From Candidatus Aquidulcis sp. (GTDB taxonomy: Bacteria > Chloroflexota > Anaerolineae > UBA4142): DNA of 64,000 nt. The notes below the pieces were generated by a model, which saw nothing but the letters and a program-made list of their open reading frames with translations, did no database searches and had not been told where the DNA came from. Positions 30,936-38,952 of the stretch are shown here, piece after piece (the stretch's first letter is position 1; each line of letters opens with the position of its first letter). The stretch is from assembly GCA_020723345.1 (NCBI GenBank), contig DYJA01000006.1, forward strand, positions 62,001 through 126,000, read 5' to 3'. The translations under genes were made by a program, and so were the position numbers.

Positions 30936-31106
30936 TGATCCACTGTGTGGTTTGCATGCCCAGATATATCGCGTAGCATCACATCGCCCCGCGCGCGGCT
31001 TTTCGGCATCGTCAGTTGGCGTTGGTGTCAACGAATGTCGCACGAATAAACGAATAGCGCGCGCGGGCAAGATTCGTTGACACCGAGTTACAAGGAGAGA
31101 AACGAA

Positions 31107-31334
31107 ATGGCAATTGCGAATATTACGCTACCACTTGATACTCAAACTGCACGACTTTATACGAACGCATCTTCTGAAGACAAAAAGAAGTTGCGCCTGC
31201 TCTTGAGTTTATGGATGCGCGAGTTCGCCGCGTCTCCGCGCCCGCTCAAGGTGGTGATGGACGAAATTAGCGAGAAAGCGCAAGCGCGTGGTCTGACGCC
31301 CGAAATCTTGGAGTCGCTCCTCAATGCCAACTGA
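31107..31334 (+). CDS. Antitoxin of a PIN toxin pair
   Basis: A 75-residue protein that starts with a beta strand (IANITLPLDTQTARLYTNAS) and continues with helices (LRLLLSLWMREFA), ending in a flexible tail (GLTPEILESLLNAN). This is the layout of small antitoxins that precede COG1569-type PIN toxins. The toxin ATG overlaps the last codons by 11 bases, so the two are translationally coupled. Confidence 0.75.
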   Translation: MAIANITLPLDTQTARLYTNASSEDKKKLRLLLSLWMREFAASPRPLKVVMDEISEKAQARGLTPEILESLLNAN

Positions 31335-31767
31335 CTTGCGCTTCGTCTTCGACACCAGCGCGATTGTCAGCGCGGTGCTGCTGAAACATTCCGTCGTGCG
31401 TCAGGCGTTCGACCAAGCCATCGCGCAAGGCAAGTTGTTGGTGTCGCAGGCAACCGTTGATGAAGCGAACGAAGTTTTGCGCCGCAAAGGTTTCGACAAA
31501 TACGTACTTGAGGAAGAACGGATCGAGTTCGTCACTGCGTTGGTACGGGACGCGATTCTGGTAGAAATCACGGAACAAATACGCGCGTGCCGCGATCCGA
31601 AAGACGACAAATTCTTGGAATTGGCAGTGTGCGGTAATGCCGCATGTATCGTCAGTGGCGATGATGATTTGATCTCGCTCCATCCTTTTCGAGGAATACC
31701 CATCGTGACGCCGCGCCAGTTCTTGGATGATGCGTGGAAGAAAGCGACGGATGGGACGCAGAAATGA
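31324..31767 (+). CDS. PIN-domain RNase toxin (COG1569 family)
   Basis: A 147-residue PIN-fold toxin. The first catalytic Asp is in FVFDTSAIVSAVL, a Glu in VDEANEVLRR, and the C-terminal acids are in CRDPKDDKFLELA and IVSGDDDLI. Such toxins cut specific tRNA or rRNA sites until bound by the antitoxin. It overlaps the antitoxin gene upstream and the BrnT-like gene downstream (4 bases), so four small genes form one operon. Confidence 0.85.
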   Translation: MPTDLRFVFDTSAIVSAVLLKHSVVRQAFDQAIAQGKLLVSQATVDEANEVLRRKGFDKYVLEEERIEFVTALVRDAILVEITEQIRACRDPKDDKFLELAVCGNAACIVSGDDDLISLHPFRGIPIVTPRQFLDDAWKKATDGTQK

Positions 31768-32048
31768 AACCCACCTTTCAATGGGATGAGGAAAAAGCCA
31801 AAGCGAATCTTCGCGCGCACAAAGTCAGTTTTGAGGAAGGCGAAACAATTTTCAGCGACCCATTCTCAATCACGATACCTGACCCTGATCATTCCATTGA
31901 CGAGGAACGCTACATTGACATTGGCATTTCCGACAAAGGTCGGTTGCTCGTCGTGTCCTACACGGAACGCGGAACAGACACACGGATAATCAGTTGCCGC
32001 AAGGCAACTCCAACTGAACGGAGAATCTATGAAAAAAGAAACAACTAA
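31764..32048 (+). CDS. BrnT-family ribonuclease toxin
   Basis: A 94-residue protein with all BrnT landmarks: FQWDEEKAKANLRAHKVSFEE at the start (catalytic Asp/Lys/His area), FSDPFSITIPD, ERYIDIGIS, GRLLVVSYTERG and RIISCRKATPTERRIYE at the end. BrnT is a RelE-fold RNase controlled by BrnA. The partner encoded next overlaps by 20 bases and is not a canonical BrnA (see there). Confidence 0.9.
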   Translation: MKPTFQWDEEKAKANLRAHKVSFEEGETIFSDPFSITIPDPDHSIDEERYIDIGISDKGRLLVVSYTERGTDTRIISCRKATPTERRIYEKRNN

Positions 32049-32340
32049 AGGTACTCAGACGGCAAAGGTACTAAATGAAATGCGCGCCGAGTACGATTTC
32101 ACAGGTGGAGTGCGCGGCAAACACTATCACGCTCTGCAGGGCGGGTACACGATTACCATTCATAAGGTAGACGGCTCAACTGTCGTCAAAGAGGTCAAGC
32201 CCGCAAAAGGCGCGGTCATTTTGGAGCCAGATGTCCAAAAGTATTTTCCAGACTCGGACTCGGTCAACGTCGCGTTACGCTCTCTGATTCGACTCATTCC
32301 CGCTCAGCGGAAAAATTTCGCAAAAAAGCACGGAGCATAG
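32029..32340 (+). CDS. Non-canonical antitoxin partner of BrnT
   Basis: A 103-residue protein. The N-terminal part (MRAEYDFTGGVRGKHYHALQ) plus a beta hairpin (YTITIHKVDGST) leads to EPDVQKYFPDSDSVNVALRSL, where the last segment looks like a ribbon-helix-helix-type dimerisation and DNA-binding end. Proteins starting with this YDFTGGVRGKHY block are commonly encoded after BrnT-like genes. Its start lies inside the BrnT gene. It would bind BrnT and repress the operon. Confidence 0.7.
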   Translation: MKKETTKGTQTAKVLNEMRAEYDFTGGVRGKHYHALQGGYTITIHKVDGSTVVKEVKPAKGAVILEPDVQKYFPDSDSVNVALRSLIRLIPAQRKNFAKKHGA

Positions 32341-32365
32341 ACGCAATCATATCGGAGGCAAAATA

Positions 32366-32923
32366 ATGACAGACGAAGTTGTAAAAGAAGAATCGCAAGA
32401 AGAAAAACCACAGGAGGAAATCAAACCGCAGGCGGCGGAATTGCCAGACGATCCGACGGAACTGAAAAAATTGTTGCTGCAAGAGCGCGACAAATCGGCG
32501 GAGTATTTAGATAACTGGCGACGCGCGGCGGCGGATTTTTCCAACTACAAAAAGCGCGCCGAAAAAGACAATACCGAATTCGCCAAGTTCGCGAACACCG
32601 CGCTCATCGCGCGCTTGCTGCCCGTGCTGGACGATTTCGACCGCGCGTTCCAAACGATTCCCGACAATCTGCGCGCGCTGACGTGGGTGGATGGCATCGT
32701 CTTGATCGCGCGCAAGATGGCGGCGATGCTGGAAGCGGAAGGATTGAAACCGATTGACGCGCTGAACAAGCCGTTCGATCCAAACTTTCACGAAGCAGTC
32801 ATCCACGAAGAAAGCGACAAAGATGAAGACGGCACGGTGATCGCGGAATTGCAGCGCGGCTACAAACTGAATGACCGCGTCATTCGCCCGACGATGGTGA
32901 AGGTGGCGAAGAAGAAGACGTGA
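32366..32923 (+). CDS. grpE: Nucleotide exchange factor GrpE
   Basis: A 185-residue co-chaperone. The acidic disordered N-terminus is followed by a long coiled coil ([20 protein letters not shown]), the hallmark NYKKRAEKD, and a C-terminal beta domain with [10 protein letters not shown] and [17 protein letters not shown]. It releases ADP from DnaK. It lies 86 bases upstream of dnaK, separated by a word-repeat hairpin. Confidence 0.95.
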   Translation: MTDEVVKEESQEEKPQEEIKPQAAELPDDPTELKKLLLQERDKSAEYLDNWRRAAADFSNYKKRAEKDNTEFAKFANTALIARLLPVLDDFDRAFQTIPDNLRALTWVDGIVLIARKMAAMLEAEGLKPIDALNKPFDPNFHEAVIHEESDKDEDGTVIAELQRGYKLNDRVIRPTMVKVAKKKT

Positions 32924-32924
32924 A

Positions 32925-32971
32925 ACGTGATGCGTGTTGCGTGAAAACGGATCACGTATCACGCATCACGT
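32925..32971. repeat. 7-nt word-repeat hairpin between grpE and dnaK
   Basis: Left ACGTGATGCGTGTTGCGTGA and right ATCACGTATCACGCATCACG pair imperfectly. The words are the same as in the hairpin at 23873. The right arm ends about 40 bases before the dnaK start, so it may modulate processing between the two genes. Confidence 0.75.
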
Positions 32972-33009
32972 CGTCGCATAAACATGACAATTTACAAGGA
33001 GCAATAACC

Positions 33010-34920
33010 ATGGCTACAAAATCCAAAATTGTAGGAATTGATCTCGGCACAACCAACTCGGTGGTCGCGGTGATGGAAGGCGGCGAGCCAGTCGTCATCC
33101 CCACGGCGGAAGGAGCGCGCTTGCTGCCCTCCGTCGTCGCGATTACGAAAACGGGTGAGCGACTGGTGGGTCAAGTTGCGAAACGCCAGGCGATCACGAA
33201 TCCCGAGAATACGATTTTTTCGATCAAGCGTTTGATGGGACGCAAGTTCACCGACGCCGAAGTGCAAAAGGCGCGCAAGGTCTTGCCATACAAAATCGTC
33301 GAAGCGAAAAACGGCGATGCCTGGGTCGAACTCGCGGGCAATCCGTACTCGCCGCAACAAATCTCGGCGATGATTCTCGGCAAGTTGAAAGCGGACGCGG
33401 AAGCGTACCTGGGCGAGACAGTGACCCAGGCGGTCATCACCGTCCCTGCGTATTTTAACGACTCGCAGCGCCAGGCAACGAAAGAGGCGGGTAAAATTGC
33501 AGGACTCGAAGTGCTCCGCATCATCAACGAACCGACCGCGTCGTCGCTGGCGTACGGACTCGACAAGAAAAAAGACGAGACGATTGCGGTGTACGATTTC
33601 GGCGGCGGCACGTTCGACATTTCGATCCTGTCACTCGGCGAAGGCGTGTTCGAAGTGAAATCCACCAACGGCGACACGTTCCTCGGCGGTGACGATCTCG
33701 ATCAGCGGATCATCCAATGGATCGTGGACGAGTTTCGCAAAGAATCGGGGATCGATTTGAGCAAGGATCGGATGGCGCTGCAACGCTTGAAGGAAGCCGC
33801 CGAAAAAGCCAAGATCGAACTTTCGACTGTGATGCAGAGCGAGATCAACTTGCCGTTCATCACCGCCGACGCGTCGGGACCCAAGCACTTGACGATGACG
33901 CTGACGCGCGCGAAGCTGGAGCAACTCGTCGGCGATCTCATCGAAAATTCGCTGAATCCCGTCAAGCGCGCGATGGAAGACGCCAAGCTGTCGCCGTCGA
34001 ACATTGATGAAGTCGTGTTGGTCGGCGGGCAGACGCGTATGCCGATGATGCAACAAGTCGTGCAAAAATATTTCGGCAAAGAACCGCACAAGGGGATCAA
34101 CCCCGACGAAGTCGTTGCGGTCGGCGCGGCGATTCAGGCGGGCGTACTCGGCGGCGAAGTGAAAGATATTTTGCTGCTCGACGTGACGCCGTTGACGCTC
34201 GGCATCGAAACGCTGGGGCAAGTGATGACGCCGCTGATCGATCGCAACACGACGATCCCATACAAAAAGACGCAAACTTTTTCGACGGCGGCGGATGGAC
34301 AGACCCAGGTCGAAGTCCACGTCCTGCAAGGCGAACGCCCGATGGCGCCCGACAACAAGACGCTCGGTCGCTTTATCCTTGATGGCATTCCGCCCGCGCC
34401 GCGCGGGATGCCGCAAATCGAAGTGACGTTCGACATCGACGCGGACGGCATCTTGCACGTCAGCGCGAAAGACAAGGCGACGAGTCGCGAACAGAAAATC
34501 ACCATCACCGCTTCGTCGGGTTTGAACAAAGACGAAGTGGACAAGATGGTGAAAGAGGCGCAAAAATTCGCGGACGAGGATCGCAAGCGCAAAGAAGAAA
34601 CCGAAATTCGAATCGGCGCGGAGCAGGCGATCTACCAATCGGAAAAAATGCTGCGCGATCTTGGCGACAAGGTTCCCGCCGACATCAAAAGTCAGGTCGA
34701 AGAGAAGATCAACGCGTTGAAAAACGTGAAGGACAGCCGCGATCCGCAAGAGGTCAAACGCGCGACCGAAGACCTCGCGCAGACCTTGCAAAAGATCGGC
34801 GAGCGGATGTATCAGCAGACCGGCGGCGCGGGCACGCCTCCACCGCCCGGCGAAGAACCGCCGCAGGGTCCGAAGGGATCAGACACGGTGGACGGCGAGT
34901 TTCGCGAAGTGAAAGAGTGA
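33010..34920 (+). CDS. dnaK: Molecular chaperone DnaK (Hsp70)
   Basis: A 636-residue Hsp70. The ATPase domain (about 1-385) starts [19 protein letters not shown] and has [14 protein letters not shown] and [10 protein letters not shown]. The linker is [17 protein letters not shown]. The substrate domain and C-terminal lid follow (to about 600), with a Gly/Pro-rich tail ending in an acidic EFREVKE. ATG 33010 has AAGGAG upstream. No dnaJ follows; a terminator and a toxin-antitoxin pair come next. Confidence 0.98.
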   Translation: MATKSKIVGIDLGTTNSVVAVMEGGEPVVIPTAEGARLLPSVVAITKTGERLVGQVAKRQAITNPENTIFSIKRLMGRKFTDAEVQKARKVLPYKIVEAKNGDAWVELAGNPYSPQQISAMILGKLKADAEAYLGETVTQAVITVPAYFNDSQRQATKEAGKIAGLEVLRIINEPTASSLAYGLDKKKDETIAVYDFGGGTFDISILSLGEGVFEVKSTNGDTFLGGDDLDQRIIQWIVDEFRKESGIDLSKDRMALQRLKEAAEKAKIELSTVMQSEINLPFITADASGPKHLTMTLTRAKLEQLVGDLIENSLNPVKRAMEDAKLSPSNIDEVVLVGGQTRMPMMQQVVQKYFGKEPHKGINPDEVVAVGAAIQAGVLGGEVKDILLLDVTPLTLGIETLGQVMTPLIDRNTTIPYKKTQTFSTAADGQTQVEVHVLQGERPMAPDNKTLGRFILDGIPPAPRGMPQIEVTFDIDADGILHVSAKDKATSREQKITITASSGLNKDEVDKMVKEAQKFADEDRKRKEETEIRIGAEQAIYQSEKMLRDLGDKVPADIKSQVEEKINALKNVKDSRDPQEVKRATEDLAQTLQKIGERMYQQTGGAGTPPPPGEEPPQGPKGSDTVDGEFREVKE

Positions 34921-34937
34921 TCAGTGAACAGTGAAAG

Positions 34938-34970
34938 CATCGGGGTTGAGTGATTCTCAGTCCCGATGTT
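34938..34970 (+). terminator. Terminator after dnaK
   Basis: An imperfect 13-bp stem (34938-34950 with 34956-34968). The left arm CATCGGGGTTGAG is identical to an arm of the terminator at 35618. Confidence 0.7.
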
Positions 34971-34991
34971 TGTTGTACGAAAATCGCGCGA

Positions 34992-35020
34992 TTGACTTGG
35001 ACTTGACTTTGTCCTATACT
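34992..35020 (+). promoter_or_regulatory. Promoter of the 35 kb toxin-antitoxin pair
   Basis: TTGACT (34992-34997), a 17-bp spacer and TATACT (35015-35020). A second TTGACT at 35003 is too close to serve. Confidence 0.7.
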
Positions 35021-35042
35021 ATCGCTAGCGAGGTATCGGAAC

Positions 35043-35336
35043 ATGACGACTCAAACCAGAACCGACTATATCAAAGCGATTGCTGAAATCGGGGCGACCA
35101 TGTCGCCTGCGCGCTTGGTTCAACTGTACGAGTACGCGCTTTTTCTCAGATCACAGCCCTTGCCGCCAGAGGATCCAGAACAGGTCGCTGTAGACGAAGC
35201 GCGGTGGGATGTGCAATTCGCTGCAACCGATGACGCCAAACTGGCTGAACTGGTGGCGTCTGTCGAAGCCGAAATCAACGCAGGCAAAACACTGCCGATG
35301 TTCAACGAACGCGGCGAATTCATCGAGCACAAATGA
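35043..35336 (+). CDS. Antitoxin-like protein upstream of a RelE-like toxin
   Basis: A 97-residue protein. The N-terminal part is helical and carries ATMSPARLVQLYEYALFLRS, a stretch common in small proteins that precede ParE/RelE-like toxins. The C-terminal tail contains WDVQFAATDDAKLAELVASVE, the usual TA antitoxin segment with DxxF-x-D-x-L that neutralises the toxin. Its stop codon overlaps the toxin start (ATGA). Confidence 0.7.
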   Translation: MTTQTRTDYIKAIAEIGATMSPARLVQLYEYALFLRSQPLPPEDPEQVAVDEARWDVQFAATDDAKLAELVASVEAEINAGKTLPMFNERGEFIEHK

Positions 35337-35596
35337 ATTCGCGCACGACGTTTTCTTTTTGGAGACATTATTGGGCGTTGGCGCCGGATGTACAGCGCCG
35401 CGCGCGCCAAGCATACAAATTGTGGTGCGAAAATCCAGCGCACCCCAGTCTGCATTTCAAGCGCGTGAAGGAGAGCCAACCGCTCTATTCGGTTCGGATC
35501 GGTTTGGCGCATCGAGCCGTTGGATTGCTCAAAGGCGATACGATCACTTGGTTTTGGATAGGCGATCATGATGAATATGATCGGTTAATCAAATAG
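35333..35596 (+). CDS. RelE/ParE-superfamily toxin
   Basis: An 87-residue protein with the RelE fold pattern: the helical start RTTFSFWRHYWALAPDVQRRARQ (in part), HPSLHFKRVKESQPLYSVRIG and LAHRAVGLLKGDTITWFWIGDHDEYD. Arg and His residues near the end are suited to RNA cleavage. It overlaps its antitoxin by 4 bases and is followed by a strong terminator. Confidence 0.82.
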   Translation: MNSRTTFSFWRHYWALAPDVQRRARQAYKLWCENPAHPSLHFKRVKESQPLYSVRIGLAHRAVGLLKGDTITWFWIGDHDEYDRLIK

Positions 35597-35617
35597 TTGA
35601 ATGATTTGCGTCGCAAG

Positions 35618-35656
35618 ACATCGGGGTTGAGAATGAATCTCAACCCCGATGTTTTT
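35618..35656. terminator. Bidirectional terminator
   Basis: A perfect 15-bp stem (35618-35632 with 35638-35652), a 5-nt loop and a T-run. It lies between convergent genes. The arm word CATCGGGGTTGAG also occurs in the dnaK terminator. Confidence 0.92.
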
Positions 35657-36353
35657 ATCGCGTCGTGCGCTGAAACGTCAGCAAGTACACCACAAACCGA
35701 TTCTTCGGTGGCAAGCCCATCCCCGCGACCTTGTCGCTCGGCAAACCATCCACTGTCACGGCAAACACGCCGAGCGTGCCCCACGGCGGATAGTGATTGA
35801 TGTCGAGCGGAAAATTCGCCGAGTACTCTGGCGCGGGTTTGTCCTCGGTGACGATGACGACGCGCTCCGCGGGTTCCCACGTCACATTGACGCGCTGTCC
35901 GACGATGCGATTGCCCCCTTCGTCGAGCACGTTGACGAAGATGTGATGCTTGCCCTGGTTTTCTTTTTCGTCCCAGAAATCCGCGCGCGTCAATCGCCAG
36001 TACGCCTGACCTGGGACAACTGTCGCGGGAATGTAGCGCACATTCAACTGATCGAGCCGCGCATCCCAGATCGACGGCGCGAGCGTCGCGGCAGGCGCGG
36101 CTTTGGTCGCGGTGCGCGTCGGCGCGCGTGGCGGAGTTGCCGCGCGCGTGGGCAGCGGCGTGAACGTCGCCGACGGCGCGGGCGTACGTGTCGCGGTTGG
36201 CTCAAGCGAAGGAACGACGACAATCGTCGTCACGATGACTCGGGGAGTTGGAGTTGGCGCGGGGGTAGAATCGAGAGCGGGCGGCGCGCAACTGGCGAGC
36301 GCAATACTGAATGCTGCGACAACCCAAATCGGGGTGAAATGTTGTCTTGTCAC
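35655..36353 (-). CDS. Lipoprotein with Thr/Pro-rich stalk
   Basis: A 232-residue protein. Lipobox LASC (Cys22) ends a short signal peptide. A stalk rich in Thr, Pro and Ala (about 25-90) is followed by a beta-rich domain (RLDQLNVRYIPATV, GQAYWRLTRADFWDE, FVNVLDEGGNRIVGQRV) resembling Ig-like or big-like extracellular modules. The GTG start overlaps the stop of the MazF-like gene (GTGA), so a surface lipoprotein is translationally coupled to a toxin-antitoxin pair, an odd arrangement. Confidence 0.7.
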   Translation of the reverse strand: MTRQHFTPIWVVAAFSIALASCAPPALDSTPAPTPTPRVIVTTIVVVPSLEPTATRTPAPSATFTPLPTRAATPPRAPTRTATKAAPAATLAPSIWDARLDQLNVRYIPATVVPGQAYWRLTRADFWDEKENQGKHHIFVNVLDEGGNRIVGQRVNVTWEPAERVVIVTEDKPAPEYSANFPLDINHYPPWGTLGVFAVTVDGLPSDKVAGMGLPPKNRFVVYLLTFQRTTR

Positions 36354-36700
36354 AATCCAAGGCAGTACGAAACAGCAGTCTCGATCTTCCCCAGAACTTC
36401 ATCGGTAACCCAACCAGCGGCTGTTTCGGGAAATCGTTTTGGATCCAACGAGCGAATTTGAAAGCACAGGAACACAGTCTCCATCGACATTCCACTTTCC
36501 TCTGGCAATACGCGAACGTTCGTCGGGTAATCGCGCGAGACGTTCTCTCCTTTGGTGCCAACAACCACCGTTACCACGAGCGGCAACTGGTTGATCTCAT
36601 CTATGGAGAGGACGAGTACAGGTCTTTGCCCCGCTTGTTCGCGACCCTTCACAGGATTCAAGTTGACAAAGTAAATCTCTCCCCGCCGAATTGGCATCAT
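36350..36700 (-). CDS. MazF/PemK-family endoribonuclease toxin
   Basis: A 116-residue protein. The N-terminal RRGEIYFVNLNPVKGREQAGQ holds the GxE-x-R core, RPVLVLS follows, and later RVLPEESGMSMETVFLCFQIRSLD covers the conserved Thr and dimer strand. MazF toxins cut mRNA or other RNA at short motifs. Its start overlaps the antitoxin stop (4 bases), and its stop overlaps the lipoprotein start. Confidence 0.9.
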   Translation of the reverse strand: MMPIRRGEIYFVNLNPVKGREQAGQRPVLVLSIDEINQLPLVVTVVVGTKGENVSRDYPTNVRVLPEESGMSMETVFLCFQIRSLDPKRFPETAAGWVTDEVLGKIETAVSYCLGL

Positions 36701-36948
36701 TCCTCCGCCAATCCATCTGCTTCTGTCACTACGAATTCTTGATCAATCTTCTGCAACTCCATCCGAATCTGCGGATCGGATGCCATCGCGATGAGTTGGT
36801 CTTTAGAGGCGGGATGATCCCGTGGGGCAATTTTCGTTGAACCTTCTCGCAAACGATGAGCCAATTGCTCGATCAGCCACAATTGCTCCTGCCGCGACAA
36901 CTGACTGATCGTTTCCTCAACTTGATTCAACACGGCTGAACGCATCAT
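36697..36948 (-). CDS. MazE-like antitoxin
   Basis: An 83-residue protein with a helical N-terminal half (LNQVEETISQLSRQEQLWLIEQLA) and an acidic flexible C-terminus (QKIDQEFVVTEADGLAEE), which would thread across the MazF dimer. It lacks the AbrB-type swapped hairpin, so it belongs to a different antitoxin type than E. coli MazE. The gene is preceded by its own promoter and a GGAGTGGAAG site. Confidence 0.75.
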   Translation of the reverse strand: MMRSAVLNQVEETISQLSRQEQLWLIEQLAHRLREGSTKIAPRDHPASKDQLIAMASDPQIRMELQKIDQEFVVTEADGLAEE

Positions 36949-36966
36949 CTTCCACTCCTTGCCAAG

Positions 36967-36995
36967 ATTCTAGCATTGAACGATTGCCGTGTCAA
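36967..36995 (-). promoter_or_regulatory. Promoter of the MazEF-lipoprotein operon
   Basis: On the minus strand a perfect TTGACA (36990-36995), a 17-bp spacer and TAGAAT (36967-36972). Confidence 0.82.
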
Positions 36996-37028
36996 TTGAC
37001 GCAGAATTTTTCCACTGTTCCCCCAAAC

Positions 37029-37057
37029 TTGCCTCTCCCCGCGTATCGCGCTATATT
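37029..37057 (+). promoter_or_regulatory. Promoter of the ABC exporter operon
   Basis: TTGCCT (37029-37034), a 17-bp spacer and TATATT (37052-37057). Transcription would start about 2 bases before the ATG at 37066, another candidate leaderless mRNA. Confidence 0.6.
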
Positions 37058-37065
37058 GAGCGCGT

Positions 37066-38877
37066 ATGCAAAACACAATGCGAATGTCGCGCGCGAAAAC
37101 ACCCACCTTGCCTGCGCCGCTTCCACTGCCCAAACCGAATTCGTTGCGCGTGTTGTTCCGTTGCATGGGTTATCTGCGACCGTACTGGAAGATGACACTC
37201 GGCGCATATCTCGCGCTCGTCGGCATCAACGCGCTCGCGCTCGCGATTCCGCAGTTCATCCGTTGGATTGTGGATCGCGGCATCGGCGGCAAAGACACGC
37301 AGTTGCTTTTCGGCTCCGTCGCCGCGCTCCTGGGCTTGACGCTCGTCAAAGGCGTGCTGACATTTTGGCAAGGGCGTTGGTCGGAGCAAGCGTCGCAGAA
37401 TGTCGCGTACGATCTGCGAAACGCGATGCACCGCCAACTTGCCGCGCTGTCGTTTTCGTACCACGACCGCACCGAAACGGGCCAGGTCTTGTCGCGCGCG
37501 GTGCAGGACGTTGACCGCGTCCGCTTTGTCACGGGGCGCGCGTTCTTGCGCCTGACCGACGGCATCGTCTTGATGCTGGGCAGCGCGGCGATGCTCCTCT
37601 GGATGAATCCGCGCCTTGCGCTCCTCGCGCTCGCGACGCTGCCTTTTCTCGCGCACCGCGCGTTTCACCTGGGGCGGCGATTGCGCCCGCTTTCGCTCGC
37701 GGTGCAGCAACAACTCGCGGTGCTGACGACGCGGCTCGAACAGAACTTGCGCGGCGCGCGCGTCGTCAAAGCGTTCGCGCAAGAGGATGCCGAAATCGCG
37801 CGGTTCGATCACGAGAACACACGTTGGTTCGATCTCTCGGTCAGCGCGTCGCGCCTGCAAGCGATCAACGAACCACTCATCAATTTCATCGCGAATTTGA
37901 GTACCGTCATCATCATTTGGTACGGCGGATTGCTTGTCCTTCAAGGACAATTGACGCTCGGCGAACTCGTTTCGTTCACGACGTATCTCGCGCAGTTGGC
38001 ATTGCCGGTGCGCCGCCTGGGACAGATCGTCCCCGCGCTCGCGATTGCCGCCGCCGCAGGCACGCGCATCTTTGAAATTCTCGACGCGCAATCGGAAGTC
38101 CGCGACGCGCCGGACGCGATTCCCTTGCCGCCCGCGCGCGGACACGTTCGATTCGAAAATGTTTCGTTTGCGTATTTTCGCCGCCATCGCGTTCTCGACA
38201 ACATCACATTCGACGCGCAGCCGGGTCAGGTCATCGCGCTGCTCGGCACAACAGGATCGGGCAAGTCAACGATTATCAATTTGATTCCGCGTTTCTACGA
38301 CGCGACCGAAGGACGCATCACGATTGACGGCTACGACCTGCGCCGCGTCACGCTCAATTCGCTGCGCGATCAGATCGGCATCGTGTTGCAAGAGACGATG
38401 CTGTTCGCGACGACGCTGCGCGAAAACATCGCGTTCGGTCGTCCCGCCGCGCGCGAGGACGAAATGATCGAAGCGGCGCGCGCGGCGCAGGCGCACGATT
38501 TCATCATCGAAACGCCGCACGGGTATGATACGCTCGTCGGCGAGCGCGGCATCACGCTTTCGGGCGGACAGCGCCAGCGCGTCGCGATTGCGCGCGCGTT
38601 GCTCAAAGACCCGCGCATCTTGATTCTCGACGATGCAACATCGAGCGTGGACACGGAAACGGAACAACTGATCCAAAAAGCGTTGGAGCGATTGATGCGC
38701 GGGCGCACGTCGTTCATCATCGCGCAGCGGCTCTCCACGCTGCGAATGGCGGATTCGATTTTGGTTTTGGAAAAAGGGCGCATCGCCGCGCGCGGCACGC
38801 ACGAAGAATTACTCCGTACGTCGGGACTGTACGCGGAAATTTATCAACAACAACTGAAAGGAAAGGATGAAGGATAA
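37066..38877 (+). CDS. ABC exporter, degenerate-site subunit (TMD-NBD half-transporter)
   Basis: A 603-residue half-transporter: six membrane helices (about 35-330) then an NBD. Walker A is GTTGSGKST (near residue 394), the signature LSGGQ is canonical, but the catalytic Glu after Walker B is Asp523 (ILDDATS) and the switch His is Gln554 (IIAQRLS). This is the degenerate partner of a heterodimeric exporter such as TM287/288 or BmrCD. The second subunit (38953-40860) carries the complementary deviation. The substrate is probably a drug, lipid or peptide; it cannot be told from sequence. Confidence 0.93.
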   Translation: MQNTMRMSRAKTPTLPAPLPLPKPNSLRVLFRCMGYLRPYWKMTLGAYLALVGINALALAIPQFIRWIVDRGIGGKDTQLLFGSVAALLGLTLVKGVLTFWQGRWSEQASQNVAYDLRNAMHRQLAALSFSYHDRTETGQVLSRAVQDVDRVRFVTGRAFLRLTDGIVLMLGSAAMLLWMNPRLALLALATLPFLAHRAFHLGRRLRPLSLAVQQQLAVLTTRLEQNLRGARVVKAFAQEDAEIARFDHENTRWFDLSVSASRLQAINEPLINFIANLSTVIIIWYGGLLVLQGQLTLGELVSFTTYLAQLALPVRRLGQIVPALAIAAAAGTRIFEILDAQSEVRDAPDAIPLPPARGHVRFENVSFAYFRRHRVLDNITFDAQPGQVIALLGTTGSGKSTIINLIPRFYDATEGRITIDGYDLRRVTLNSLRDQIGIVLQETMLFATTLRENIAFGRPAAREDEMIEAARAAQAHDFIIETPHGYDTLVGERGITLSGGQRQRVAIARALLKDPRILILDDATSSVDTETEQLIQKALERLMRGRTSFIIAQRLSTLRMADSILVLEKGRIAARGTHEELLRTSGLYAEIYQQQLKGKDEG

Positions 38878-38940
38878 CAACGGACAGATACTTTTGCTAT
38901 GTGGTCTGTCCGTTCAATCCGATCTTGTCCGTTGTCATCC
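38872..38940. repeat. Inverted repeat between the two ABC genes
   Basis: GGATAACAACGGACA (38872-38886) pairs with TGTCCGTTGTCATCC (38926-38940) in 14 of 15 positions, with an inner partial copy CTGTCCGTTCAATCC. The left arm contains the TAA stop of the first ABC gene. Confidence 0.8.
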
Positions 38941-38952
38941 TTTTGACTTGGT

